Source: Lichenicoccus sp965277665 (GTDB lineage: Bacteria > Pseudomonadota > Alphaproteobacteria > Acetobacterales > Acetobacteraceae). Taken from it: a stretch of 64,000 nt of DNA. The notes under the pieces are model-generated. The model was given only the letters and a program-made list of their open reading frames with translations. It had not been told where the DNA came from and made no database searches. The stretch covers positions 3,224,001-3,288,000 of the forward strand of contig NZ_OZ255835.1 in the NCBI RefSeq assembly GCF_965277665.1. The letters are read 5' to 3'. The translations under genes and the position numbers were made by a program. This document shows positions 51,439 to 60,167 of this stretch, one piece after another. Numbering within the stretch: position 1 is the stretch's first letter; each line of letters begins with the position of its first letter.

Positions 51439-51502
51439 CGACATCTCCTCCGTCGGTCTGTGGCGGCATCGACGATCCGAAGACCGTGTCTCACCCAGAA
51501 CC

Positions 51503-52234
51503 TCATTTCGTCATCGGATTGGCGGCGGCGGGTGCGCGGGCCTCGTCGGCAGCCCGCCAGAGATACCAGGCCGCCGCCGAGCGGCACGGGCTCCAGGGTG
51601 CTGTCGCCTCGGCGAGTTCGCGCGGCTTCGGCTGGCGGTCGAGGCCGCGTAGCAGCCGGTAGCCCTCGCGCACGCCGAAATCGTCCACCGGCATGATGTC
51701 CGGCCGCCCGAGGCTGAAGATCAGCAGCATCTCCACGGTCCAGCGCCCGATCCCGCGCAGCGCCACCAGACGCTCGATCAGCGCCGCGTCGGTCATGCGC
51801 GCCGCCTTGGCCCGCGTCGGCACCAGGCCGGACAGGGCCGCCTCCGCCACCCCGTGCATGGCGGCGACCTTGCTGCCGGAGAAGCCGCAGACACGCAGCG
51901 CCGCGAGATCCATTTCCAGCAGCTGCGCCGGCGTCGGGAACGCCGCATGCACGGCGATCATCCGCCCGAGGATCGCCTCCGCGGCGCGGCCGTGCAGCTG
52001 CTGGTGCGCGACCGCCCGCACCAGGGATTCATAGGGTTCGCGTGCCCGGTCGACGCGCAGGCGGCACGGCCCGATGCGCCCGATCAGCGAAGCGAGGTCC
52101 GGATCGGCAGCCCGCAGGTGGCGCCGCACCCGATCGCGCGGCCCCGGCTGCACCGGGTCGAGCAGCGGCGCGTCCGGCGCGCGCAGGGCCTGCTCGATGT
52201 CGGCGTTCGCCCGCTTCTGATCGTCAGGTGTCAC
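51503..52234 (-). CDS. alkA: DNA-3-methyladenine glycosylase (AlkA-like, HhH-GPD)
   Basis: A 243-residue base-excision enzyme. The helix-hairpin-helix and catalytic Asp are in LRGIGRWTVEMLLIFSLGRPDIMPVDDFG, read as LRGIGRWTVE followed by the aspartate of MPVDD. The central part LVRAVAHQQLHGRAAEAI is typical. It removes alkylated purines. The start is GTG at 52234; no ATG is in frame before the conserved core. It lacks the N-terminal fold of E. coli AlkA, as most short homologues do. Confidence 0.9.
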   Translation of the reverse strand: MTPDDQKRANADIEQALRAPDAPLLDPVQPGPRDRVRRHLRAADPDLASLIGRIGPCRLRVDRAREPYESLVRAVAHQQLHGRAAEAILGRMIAVHAAFPTPAQLLEMDLAALRVCGFSGSKVAAMHGVAEAALSGLVPTRAKAARMTDAALIERLVALRGIGRWTVEMLLIFSLGRPDIMPVDDFGVREGYRLLRGLDRQPKPRELAEATAPWSPCRSAAAWYLWRAADEARAPAAANPMTK

Positions 52235-52237
52235 GCG

Positions 52238-52265
52238 ATGTATCCGAACGGAGATGTATCCGAAC
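52238..52265. repeat. Two 12-bp direct repeats with 16-bp period
   Basis: ATGTATCCGAAC occurs at 52238-52249 and again at 52254-52265, extended to 15 of 16 bases each. It lies between the divergent starts of alkA and the TonB-like gene. Such tandem boxes are often binding sites of a dimeric regulator. No candidate is known. Confidence 0.65.
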
Positions 52266-52339
52266 AGACTGGCGGTAGCGAAGCAATGACGGCAATGGCA
52301 GAATGACCGCACGGTTCCCGCGGGAACCAGGACTTCGCC

Positions 52340-53422
52340 GTGGGCGAACAGGCGGAGACCTCCGGCATTTCGATGATCCAGTCCGGCAGCATGGCACGGC
52401 GCGATCGGGTCCCACGCTCGGGAGACACCGCCCGGCCCGAGGCACGCGGCGCCGCTCCTGCCCTCGCCGGCCTGCCGCGCCCGGGCTTCGTCGGCGGCCG
52501 CACCGATGCGGCGGTCCTGGACGAAGCCGGGCTGCCGCTGGTCCGCCGCGGGCGCCGCCTGCATGACGGCTTCGGCCGACGCGTCGCCGGCTCCGGTGCG
52601 GCCCACCTGCTCGTGCTGGTGCTGATGGCGCTCTCGTTCGCGCAACCGCCGGGCGGCGGCAGGCCGCAGGAACAGCAGCCGGTCGACATGGTCTATGAGC
52701 GCCCCGGCAGCTCGGGCATGACCGGCCCTTCGGCGCCGGTGCCGGCCAACGCGCCGCCGCCGCCCGCGACCGCGGCCCCGAGCCTGCAGCCGCCGACGCC
52801 GGCACCGCCGATGCCCGACCTGGCACCTCCGCCCGACGAGACGCCGCCGCTGCCGGATTTGCCGCTGCCCGAGCCGCTGCCGCAGCCGATGCCGAACCCG
52901 ATGCCGCAGAGTCAGAGCCAGTCGCGCGCTGCCACGTCGCGGGCGCAGAGCCGCAGCACCTCGCCGCTCTCGCATCCGATGGACCTCTCCTTCGCGCCGG
53001 CGACCCGCTCGCCCTCGCGCCGGAGCGGCCGGCCGGCCGGATCGGGCGGCCCGGTCGACCTGTCGCTCGGGCCGCTGGTGCAGAACGGCCATCTGAACAC
53101 CCCCTATGCCTCGACCAGCAGCATCAAGGGGGTCAGCGACGACTATGCCGACGAGATCGGCGACTGGATCCGCCGGCACATGTACTACCCGGAGGAGGCG
53201 GCGCGGCGCGGCGAGGACGGCCCCTCGCACGTGCACGTGGTGCTCGACCGGCAGGGGCAGGTGCGCGGCGTGCGGCTGGTGACCTCGTCGGGCTCATACC
53301 TGCTCGACGACGCCACCACCGGCATGTTCCGCAACGCCAAGCTGCCGCCGGTGCCGCCGGACATGCGCGGCAACAGCTTCGACGTGGACCTCACGATCGA
53401 CTACATCCTGATCAGGCGGTAG
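52340..53422 (+). CDS. TonB-like energy-transducing protein
   Basis: A 360-residue protein. The first 80 residues are cytoplasmic and poorly conserved, and a single membrane helix lies at about 85-105 (AAHLLVLVLMALSFA). A long Pro/Gln/Ser-rich periplasmic arm runs to about 255 (APPPPATAAPSLQPP, then PMPNPMPQSQSQS). A C-terminal TonB-type domain at about 275-360 (DWIRRHMYYPEEAARRG, HVHVVLDRQGQVRGVRL) completes it. TonB uses the proton-motive force to open outer-membrane receptors; no exbB/exbD or receptor gene is adjacent. GTG 52340 has AGGA upstream; ATGs at 52373 and 52391 are alternatives. Confidence 0.75.
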   Translation: MGEQAETSGISMIQSGSMARRDRVPRSGDTARPEARGAAPALAGLPRPGFVGGRTDAAVLDEAGLPLVRRGRRLHDGFGRRVAGSGAAHLLVLVLMALSFAQPPGGGRPQEQQPVDMVYERPGSSGMTGPSAPVPANAPPPPATAAPSLQPPTPAPPMPDLAPPPDETPPLPDLPLPEPLPQPMPNPMPQSQSQSRAATSRAQSRSTSPLSHPMDLSFAPATRSPSRRSGRPAGSGGPVDLSLGPLVQNGHLNTPYASTSSIKGVSDDYADEIGDWIRRHMYYPEEAARRGEDGPSHVHVVLDRQGQVRGVRLVTSSGSYLLDDATTGMFRNAKLPPVPPDMRGNSFDVDLTIDYILIRR

Positions 53423-53449
53423 TCCGAGGAGGTCGCCCAGGGAGGTGAT

Positions 53450-54853
53450 ATGGCGCATCCGGTCCAGGCCCAGATCGGCTCCGGCTTTGCCGAGTACGAC
53501 GATGCCGACGCGGCGGTGGCCCGGCTGTGCGAGATCTATGAGGAGAGCAGTGCCATCCTGCGCATGGCGTTCGCGTCGCGCGCCACCGGCTCGAACGCCG
53601 GCGCCGCGGTCTATCCGTACCTCGCGATCGAGGTGGATGGCGCGTCGCTGCTGACCGAGCACCGGGCGCCGTACGGGGTGCTGCTGGAGCCCGGGTTCTA
53701 CGGCACCACCCTGACCCGGCCGCATCTGTTCCGGAGCTACCTGCGCGAGCAGATCGGCCTGCTGCTGCGGCACTATCGCCGCCCGGTGCTGGTCGGGCAC
53801 TCGAACCGGCCGATCCCGCTGCCCTACGTGATCGAGGACAGCGTCACCGACATCACCGAGGACGAGTTGCGCCGGCTGGGCGAGCATTTCACCCTGCCCG
53901 ACCTCAGCAGCGCCGACGACCGCATCGCCAACTGCCAGCTGCAGCCGGATCCCGCGCAGCCGCGTCCGCTGAGCCTGTTCCCCGCCGAGCGCGTCGACTA
54001 CTCGCTGGCCCGGCTGCACCACTATACCGGCACCGATCCGGCCGATTTCCAGCGCTTCGTGCTGCTCACCAACTACCAGCGCTACGTCGACGAGTTCCGC
54101 ACCCTCGGGGGCGCCGCGGGCCAGGACGGCAACGAGTACGAGCGCTTCGTCGAGCCGCACGGCGACCCGCAGATGCCGGCCTACCACATGGTGCGCGCCG
54201 ACGGCGACGGCATCACGCTGATCAATATCGGCGTCGGCCCGTCCAACGCGAAGACCATCACCGACCATGTCGCGGTGCTGCGGCCGCATTGCTGGCTGAT
54301 GCTCGGCCATTGCGCCGGGCTGCGCCGCACCCAGCGCCTCGGCGACTACGTGCTGGCGCACGGCTATGTCCGCGACGACCATGTGCTCGACGACGACCTG
54401 CCGCCCTGGGTGCCGGTGCCGCCGATCGCCGAGGTGCAGGTGGCGTTGCAGGAAGCGACAACCCTGGTCACCGGCCTGCGCGATGCCGAACTCAAGACGC
54501 GGCTGCGCACCGGCACGGTGATGACCACCGACAACCGCAACTGGGAGCTGCGCTTCGGCGCGCTGTTCGGCCAGATCAACATGACCCGCTCGATCGCGGT
54601 CGACATGGAATCCGCCACTATCGCCGCCAACGGCTTCCGCTTCCGGGTGCCGTACGGCACGCTGCTCTGCGTGTCCGACAAGCCGCTGCACGGCGAGCTC
54701 AAGCTGCGTGGCATGGCGCGCGCCTTCTACCGCGAGCGCATCAGCCAGCACCTGCATGTCGGCATCGAGACCATGCGCCGCCTGCGCGCGCAGGGCGTGG
54801 ACCGGCTGCATAGTCGCAAGCTGCGAGGCTTCGACGAACCCCCCTTCCGGTGA
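53450..54853 (+). CDS. amn: AMP nucleosidase
   Basis: A 467-residue enzyme that cleaves AMP to adenine and ribose 5-phosphate. Family marks are NYQRYVDEF, INIGVGPSNAKTITDHVA, and VDMESATIAANGFRFRVPYG followed by LCVSDKPLHGE. Both the N-terminal regulatory and the C-terminal catalytic domains are present and the length is normal. GGAGG precedes the ATG. It lies 27 bp after the TonB-like gene; a functional link is not evident. R1 copy 3 begins at its stop codon. Confidence 0.95.
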   Translation: MAHPVQAQIGSGFAEYDDADAAVARLCEIYEESSAILRMAFASRATGSNAGAAVYPYLAIEVDGASLLTEHRAPYGVLLEPGFYGTTLTRPHLFRSYLREQIGLLLRHYRRPVLVGHSNRPIPLPYVIEDSVTDITEDELRRLGEHFTLPDLSSADDRIANCQLQPDPAQPRPLSLFPAERVDYSLARLHHYTGTDPADFQRFVLLTNYQRYVDEFRTLGGAAGQDGNEYERFVEPHGDPQMPAYHMVRADGDGITLINIGVGPSNAKTITDHVAVLRPHCWLMLGHCAGLRRTQRLGDYVLAHGYVRDDHVLDDDLPPWVPVPPIAEVQVALQEATTLVTGLRDAELKTRLRTGTVMTTDNRNWELRFGALFGQINMTRSIAVDMESATIAANGFRFRVPYGTLLCVSDKPLHGELKLRGMARAFYRERISQHLHVGIETMRRLRAQGVDRLHSRKLRGFDEPPFR

Positions 54854-55026
54854 GGCGGTCCGGGAGCGCGCTGGGCTGGTCATCCCCCGCTTTCCTGGGC
54901 GACGCGGCTGCCTGCGCTTCCGTTGCTCACGGCCAGACGGCCGCTCCGCTCCGGTTCTCGACAGCCACGACGGGCGGCGCCGAAGGCGCCTCTGACACAA
55001 CCCAGCACACTCCCGGACCACCTCAC
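54850..55026 (+). repeat. R1 structured intergenic element, copy 3 (after amn)
   Basis: A 177-bp element that includes the amn stop codon. The left arm 54850-54877 (GTGAGGCGGTCCGGGAGCGC start) pairs with the right arm 54999-55026, whose complement reads GTGAGGTGGTCCGGGAGTGT. The two differ at only four or so sites, all C versus T, which keep G-C or G-U pairs in RNA. The core at 54914-54961 and the GGCGCC-GAA-GGCGCC hairpin match copy 2, but the arm sequence differs from copies 1 and 2. Confidence 0.85.
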
Positions 55027-55076
55027 TATCTCCCTCGGGTTGTAGCCTCAGAAGCTCCCCGAGCCGATCCTGCCTT

Positions 55077-56264
55077 CTATCGGGCGCCGAGGCGACGCAG
55101 CATCCTGAGCGCGTTTGCGTTGCCCGGCGTCAGCGTGAGCGACCGTTCATAGAAGGCAATCGCGCGCGGCGTGTCGCCGCTGTCCATGTACGCCTCGGCG
55201 AGACTGTCATAGACGTTCCCCGATCGCGGATAGCTCTCGACATTCAGCTCAAAGATGCCGATCGCCTCGGGCCAGCGACGGGCGCTGAGCAGCTTATAGC
55301 CAAGCCCGTTCAGATCGGGCTCTGAGAGGTCGTATTCGCGCGACGTGGTGATTCTGATTGCCTCGAAGCGGCGCCGTGCCTCGGCCAGGCCGCCTTGGGC
55401 AAGGGCACGCTCGACCGGCTCGGCAACCGAGGCACGATCCTCGTAGGCGAGCGCGATCTCGGGCACGAACAGGGACATAGTGGCGGCCGCTATACCGGCG
55501 CCGAGCACCAGCGTCAGCACGATGAGGCCGCATGCCATCGCGACGCGAGGCGCGGCGCCCCCATTGTCGCGGATCCGCCAGTAGAGTTCATAGACCGCGA
55601 GCGGAACGACGAACTGCCCGTACGACAACGTCGTCAGGAACGGCCCAGTGGTCGCACCCTGATCGAGGCCAAGCGGGATGGTGAGCACGAAGCTGGCGCG
55701 GATAAACAGCGACGCGCTCACCGCGAGGTAGAGCCGCACCGCCCAGCGCCCGTGCGCCCGGAAGTTTGGCGCCAGCGCCTGGCGCAACGCGAAGCCGGCG
55801 AACAGCATGACGAGAACGCCGTCGAGACTCTGCCCGACATGCTCCCACACGGTGCCGACCGCGCCGCGCGTCCAGATCATGTCGAGACCCGCGAGGCTGA
55901 CCGCGAACGCTGCGACAAGGTAGAGGCGGCCGTTCCAGCGGTGCACCCAAGGGGCTTTGCCTCGAATGCCGGGGATGAGCTGCAGCGCGCCGCCGAGGAT
56001 GACGAGCACCGCGGCGACGAGATGGATCGCCACCATGACATTGCCGAGCGGTTCGCCCGGCACGTAGCCGTGCGTCATCACCCGGTTCCACGCCTCGTAA
56101 TCGCCGCGCCCGGCCGCCCGGCCGTAGAACGCCGCGACGGCGACCGCGAAGCATAGCTGGCCGACGAGGACAACCAGGAACCAGAAAACCGCTGCCGCCC
56201 GCAGCGTCGTCGCGGAATCGAGCCGGATCGTGACGGGATCGGGCAGTCTGGCACTCGCGCTCAT
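55077..56264 (-). CDS. DUF2306 membrane protein with a C-terminal TPR region
   Basis: A 395-residue protein. Seven or so membrane segments are spread over about residues 22-270 with the DUF2306 pattern (HLVAAVLVILGGALQLIPGIR, HRWNGRLYLVAAF, GRWAVRLYLAVSASLFIR). After a periplasmic or cytoplasmic stretch, the last 75 residues are TPR-like (EAIGIFELNVESYPRSGNVYDSLAEAYMDSGD). DUF2306 is an uncharacterised family; a TPR tail on it is uncommon to my knowledge. GGAG lies seven bases before the ATG. Function unknown. Confidence 0.8.
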   Translation of the reverse strand: MSASARLPDPVTIRLDSATTLRAAAVFWFLVVLVGQLCFAVAVAAFYGRAAGRGDYEAWNRVMTHGYVPGEPLGNVMVAIHLVAAVLVILGGALQLIPGIRGKAPWVHRWNGRLYLVAAFAVSLAGLDMIWTRGAVGTVWEHVGQSLDGVLVMLFAGFALRQALAPNFRAHGRWAVRLYLAVSASLFIRASFVLTIPLGLDQGATTGPFLTTLSYGQFVVPLAVYELYWRIRDNGGAAPRVAMACGLIVLTLVLGAGIAAATMSLFVPEIALAYEDRASVAEPVERALAQGGLAEARRRFEAIRITTSREYDLSEPDLNGLGYKLLSARRWPEAIGIFELNVESYPRSGNVYDSLAEAYMDSGDTPRAIAFYERSLTLTPGNANALRMLRRLGAR

Positions 56265-56309
56265 GCTGATCTCCGATGCGGCGTCAGATCGGGGCGCGCA
56301 GTCGTGCTT

Positions 56310-56534
56310 TCAACGCGCGATGAACATCCAGGCGAGGAACGAGAACGGCGTCAGGGCCAGGGCCATACCGCCTGCCGCACCCAACAGGTGCTCAAGGGCC
56401 CACTCGCCCGAGCGGCTTGCGGCTTGATCGATGGCAGAGGCGGCACGAGTAGCCATCATGGAAACGGAGTTGGGCACAACCGAACGGAAGACGTCGCGAT
56501 CGGTGGTGCCGGCGTTCATGCTGAGTGCGGTCAT
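56310..56534 (-). CDS. Small protein with one C-terminal membrane span (74 aa)
   Basis: I do not recognise a family. The 74-residue protein has a soluble N-terminus rich in Ser, Thr and Ala and a hydrophobic end (LLGAAGGMALALTPFSFLAWMFIAR) that should anchor it in the membrane. AGAAGGA is well placed before the ATG at 56534, which supports it as a gene. It lies 45 bp upstream of the DUF2306 gene on the same strand, so the two may be co-transcribed. Confidence 0.6.
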   Translation of the reverse strand: MTALSMNAGTTDRDVFRSVVPNSVSMMATRAASAIDQAASRSGEWALEHLLGAAGGMALALTPFSFLAWMFIAR

Positions 56535-56746
56535 GGTCTGGTCCTTCTGCTGGCCGGAAGCTCATCTGCTTCCATGCCAACATCACTGCAGCCGCCGTGC
56601 CAGCCTCAGCATCATCACCAGGCCATTGGAATCACTCGACTCTCTCTGGATCGGCCAGCGCAACGAGAGGGAGCCTTGGCCTCTCCGCGCGATGTATGGC
56701 GAAAGCAGCCGAGTATTGGCAATCCTGACCGACTCCGATCGGGGCC

Positions 56747-57514
56747 TCAGCGGGACGTGGTGGGAGAGAAGCGACCGGAGAACCGGTAGCGCGACGCGGC
56801 ATAGACCAGGCGCACGTCGGTGACCACGACACCCTGCAGCCAGGTGCGGCGATGCAGCTCCAGGCATGCGTCGCCAGGTGCGATCTTCAGCTGGACGGCC
56901 AGGTCGGCGCCCGCGTTCAGGCCGGAGATCACGTGCTCCGCCTCGGTCCACGGGACATGCTGCAGGAGCCAGGTGCCCGGGGCGACCGCCGCGAACGTTT
57001 CGAAGGCGGCATTCGAGACGGTGCTCAGCACGATCAGCCGCTCCTCCCAGGCGACCGGCACCGCATCCAGCTCATGCCTGCAAGAGACCTCCAGCACGCG
57101 GGTCTTCTGAGCCAGCCGGAGGTCGGCACGCTCGCGGCGGGTTGCCGGCCGGTCCTGGCGCTTGAGGATCAGGTGCCGGTAGATCTGGTTGGTCCGCGAC
57201 GCGACCTCGGCCAGGTCTTCGATCCGCAGGATCGAGCGTTCGCCGGAGGGGCTGGCGACGAATGAGCCGGCCCGGCTCCGCCTGACGATCAGACCGCGGC
57301 TGCTCAGGCCGTTCAGGACCTTGCTCACGGTCATCCTGGAGCAGCTGAACTGTTCCATGAGCTGATGCTCGTAGGGGATGCGGCTTCCGGGGGGCCAGGC
57401 GCCGGACAGGATCTTGCGCTCGAGATCCTGCTCGATCCGCGCGCCGATCGAGGGCTGCGTCACAGGGCGGCCAGCCGGCGGTTGCATCAAAGGGCGGCCA
57501 GCCGGCGGTTGCAT
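56747..57514 (-). CDS. hutC: Histidine-utilisation repressor HutC (GntR family)
   Basis: A GntR-type regulator of up to 255 residues. The winged helix-turn-helix is at about 18-85 (IEQDLERKILSGAWPPGSRIPYE, CSRMTVSKVLNGL), and the UTRA ligand domain follows (NQIYRHLILKRQDRP, EERLIVLSTVSNA). HutC represses the hut genes until urocanate binds. The start is ambiguous: ATG at 57514 overlaps the hutF stop as TGATG, a duplicated ATG lies at 57487, and GTG at 57463 begins nearest the conserved fold. The repeated N-terminal residues RPLMQPPAG are not conserved and come from a 27-bp duplication. Confidence 0.9.
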   Translation of the reverse strand: MQPPAGRPLMQPPAGRPVTQPSIGARIEQDLERKILSGAWPPGSRIPYEHQLMEQFSCSRMTVSKVLNGLSSRGLIVRRSRAGSFVASPSGERSILRIEDLAEVASRTNQIYRHLILKRQDRPATRRERADLRLAQKTRVLEVSCRHELDAVPVAWEERLIVLSTVSNAAFETFAAVAPGTWLLQHVPWTEAEHVISGLNAGADLAVQLKIAPGDACLELHRRTWLQGVVVTDVRLVYAASRYRFSGRFSPTTSR

Positions 57515-57531
57515 CAAAGGGCGGCCAGCCG
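57464..57531. repeat. 27-bp tandem duplication at the hutF/hutC junction
   Basis: The unit AGGGCGGCCAGCCGGCGGTT plus GCATCAA is present at 57464-57490 and 57491-57517, with a 14-bp partial third copy to 57531. On the minus strand each full unit contains TTTGATGCAACC, that is, a stop-start TGATG junction. The duplication therefore makes two possible hutC starts, only one of which touches the hutF stop. Confidence 0.92.
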
Positions 57532-58875
57532 CCTGGCGCACCGGACATAGACCGCCCTGATCGCGGCGGCCTGGCAATGCCGTCCTTCGGCCACCACCTG
57601 CCGGCCGCCCACCCAGACGTCTCGAACCGCCGACCGGTCGCCGCCGAACAGCCAGCCATCGAGAATGGTGGCAGGGCCGCCGGCGGCAAGGCACGCCGCG
57701 TCCGGATCCAGAGCGACGATATCGGCCGGCGAGCCGACGCGGATCGCCGGCGCCGGCGCATCCAGGGCGGACGCGCCGCCGGCCGCCGCGGCGGCAAAGA
57801 GCGTCTCGCCGGTCGACGCACCCAACCCGCTCGCCATCACGTTCCGTCGCCTCGTCGCCAGCCGCTGCGCATATTCAAGCTGCCGCAGCTCCTCGGCAAC
57901 CCCGATTGCGACGTTGCAGTCCGTCCCGATGGCGATCCTGCCGCCGGCGTCGCGCCACGCCGTGCCCGGGAAGATGCCGTCGCCGAGCGAGGCCTCGGTG
58001 ACCGGACAGAGCCCGATCGTGGCGCCCGCGGCAGCCAGGCGGCCGACCTCGCTTGCGTCCATGTGCGTCGCGTGGATCAGGCACCAGCGATGATCCACCG
58101 GAGCATGGTCCAGCAGCCAATCGACCGGGCGGCGCCCGCTCCAGCCGAGGCAGCCCTCGACCTCGCGGGTCTGCTCGGCGACGTGGATGTGGATCGGGCG
58201 CCCGTCCGCCAGCGCCACCAGGGCGTCCAGCTCGGACGGCGTGACCGCGCGCAGGCTGTGCGGCGCGATCCCGAGTGCCGCACCGTCCAACCCGCGCACC
58301 AGCCCGGCGCACCGGTCGAGCAGACTTGCATAGGCATCGAGACCATGCAGGAACCGCCGCTGCCCGCCGAGCGCAGGCTGCGGACCGAAATCCCCGTGCG
58401 CGTAGAAGCAAGGCAGCAGCGTCAGCCTGATCCCGACGGTGTCCGCGGCACTCGCGATCCGTGACGACAGCTCCGCCGGATCGTCGTAGGCCGTGCCGTC
58501 CGGCGCGTGATGCAGGTAGTGGAATTCACCGACACGCGTGAAGCCGCCCTGCAGCATCTCCATGAATGCCTGCGCCGCGATCGCCTCGACATCCTCGGGC
58601 GTCATGCGGTCCAGGAACCAGTACATGATCTCCCGCCAGCTCCAGAAGCTGTCCTCGCCGTGCCGCCGCCGCTCGGCGAGCCCTGCCATGCCGCGCTGGA
58701 AGGCGTGGCTGTGCACGTTCGCCATGCCGGAAAGCGCGTAACCGCCGGCGCAGTCGTCCGGTCGCCGCACCGCGCCGGCCTCGACCGAAACGATCTTGCC
58801 GCCGCTCATCACGATGCGGACGCTGTCAGCCCAACCGTCGGGAAGCAGCGCGTGCTTGAACAGGTGCGTCGGCAC
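57514..58875 (-). CDS. hutF: Formimidoylglutamate deiminase HutF
   Basis: A 453-residue amidohydrolase that turns N-formimino-glutamate into N-formylglutamate and ammonia. It marks the five-step histidine pathway. The metal His pair is in NVHSHAFQRGMAG, the His of IHVAEQTREVEG follows, then CLIHATHMD and the Asp of IGTDCNVAIG. The length is normal. It is the upstream member of a leftward hutF-hutC operon, divergent from hutI. Its stop is shared with the first base of the hutC ATG. Confidence 0.94.
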   Translation of the reverse strand: MPTHLFKHALLPDGWADSVRIVMSGGKIVSVEAGAVRRPDDCAGGYALSGMANVHSHAFQRGMAGLAERRRHGEDSFWSWREIMYWFLDRMTPEDVEAIAAQAFMEMLQGGFTRVGEFHYLHHAPDGTAYDDPAELSSRIASAADTVGIRLTLLPCFYAHGDFGPQPALGGQRRFLHGLDAYASLLDRCAGLVRGLDGAALGIAPHSLRAVTPSELDALVALADGRPIHIHVAEQTREVEGCLGWSGRRPVDWLLDHAPVDHRWCLIHATHMDASEVGRLAAAGATIGLCPVTEASLGDGIFPGTAWRDAGGRIAIGTDCNVAIGVAEELRQLEYAQRLATRRRNVMASGLGASTGETLFAAAAAGGASALDAPAPAIRVGSPADIVALDPDAACLAAGGPATILDGWLFGGDRSAVRDVWVGGRQVVAEGRHCQAAAIRAVYVRCARRLAAL

Positions 58876-58908
58876 GATGCCCTCCGGCAGGCGTTCTCGA
58901 TCGATTTG

Positions 58909-58948
58909 AGTCTAGACATAGGTTCGTCGCGCCGACAATGTATAGACA
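58909..58948. promoter_or_regulatory. Candidate HutC operators between hutF and hutI
   Basis: AGTCTAGACA (58909-58918) and TGTATAGACA (58939-58948) match at 8 of 10 positions and are 30 bp apart, close to three DNA turns. The first contains the perfect palindrome GTCTAGAC (58910-58917). The spot lies between the divergent hutF and hutI starts. GntR/HutC proteins bind TGTATA-like palindromes, so these are plausible sites for shared repression. Confidence 0.5.
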
Positions 58949-58964
58949 AGACGCGGAGGCAACG

Positions 58965-60167
58965 GTGCAGGTCGATACGCTATGGCGCCATGCCCGGCTG
59001 GCGACCATGGCCGAGACCCGGCACGGGCTCGGGATCGTCGAGCGCGGGATGATCGCGGCGCAGGACGGGCGCATCGTCTATTGCGGCGACGAGGCCGGAT
59101 GCCCGACCCTGCAGGCGCGCGAGGTCGTCGACTGCGAGGGGCGCTGGATCACGCCCGGCCTGATCGACTGCCACACCCACCTGGTGTTCGGCGGAGACCG
59201 GGTCGACGAGTTCCGGATGAAGCTGGCCGGCGCCCGCTACGCGGATTTGGCCAGGGTCGGCGGTATCCGGGCAACGATGGCCGCGACCCGGTGCGCGACC
59301 CCGGAGCGGCTCGCCGCCGACGCGCTGCTGCGTCTCGATGCGCTGATCGCCGAGGGCGTCACGACCGTGGAGGCGAAGTCCGGCTACGGCCTCGACGAGG
59401 CGACGGAACTGCGCCAGCTCGCCACCGCCCGCGCCCTGTCCCAGCATCGCCGGATCAATGTCAGCCCGACCTATCTCGGCCTGCACGCCGTTCCACCGGA
59501 GTTTGCGGACGATGCCGACGCCTATGTCGATCTCGTCGCCGCCAGCCTGATCCCGCGCATTGCCGCCGAGGACCTGGCCCAATCGGTGGATGCGTTCTGC
59601 GAGGGCATCGCCTTTACGCCCGCGCAGGTGGACAGGGTGTTCACCGCGGCCCGCCGGCACGGACTGCCGGTCAGGCTGCACGCGGACCAGCTGTCCGATA
59701 CCGGTGGCGCCGCCCTGGCGGCCCGCCATGCCGCGTTGTCGGCGGATCATCTGGAACACGCCTCGGAGGCGGGCGTCGCGGCGCTGGCCGCGAGCGGCAG
59801 CGTCGCCGTGCTGCTTCCCGGCGCCTTTCTCAGGTTGCGCGAGACCCGGCGGCCTCCGGTCGATGCGCTGCGCCGGCACGGCGTGCGCATCGCGGTCGCC
59901 ACCGACCTCAATCCCGGCTCGTCGCCGCTCGCGTCGCCGCTGCTGGCGATGAGCCTGGCCGCCAGCCTGTTCGGCCTGACGGTGGAGGAATGCCTGCTCG
60001 GCATGACCAGGCAGGCCGCTTATGCGCTCGGTCGCGGGGCGCGGACCGGGTCCCTGGAAGCCGGCAAGGATTGCGACCTGGCGATCTGGTCGGTCGAGCA
60101 GCCCGCCGAGCTGGTCTATTGGCTGGGCCTCAACCGCCTCCACCGGCGCGTGTGCGGCGGACGATGA
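58965..60167 (+). CDS. hutI: Imidazolonepropionase HutI
   Basis: A 400-residue metal-dependent amidohydrolase that opens the imidazolone ring. The metal His pair is in DCHTHLVFGGDR, the catalytic His in RLHADQLSDTGG, and the Asp in VATDLNPGSSP. I choose GTG 58965 because GGAGG lies six bases upstream and the family usually begins at this point. The ATG at 58938 would add nine residues and would leave that site inside the gene. Its TGA overlaps the hutH ATG. Confidence 0.94.
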   Translation: MQVDTLWRHARLATMAETRHGLGIVERGMIAAQDGRIVYCGDEAGCPTLQAREVVDCEGRWITPGLIDCHTHLVFGGDRVDEFRMKLAGARYADLARVGGIRATMAATRCATPERLAADALLRLDALIAEGVTTVEAKSGYGLDEATELRQLATARALSQHRRINVSPTYLGLHAVPPEFADDADAYVDLVAASLIPRIAAEDLAQSVDAFCEGIAFTPAQVDRVFTAARRHGLPVRLHADQLSDTGGAALAARHAALSADHLEHASEAGVAALAASGSVAVLLPGAFLRLRETRRPPVDALRRHGVRIAVATDLNPGSSPLASPLLAMSLAASLFGLTVEECLLGMTRQAAYALGRGARTGSLEAGKDCDLAIWSVEQPAELVYWLGLNRLHRRVCGGR

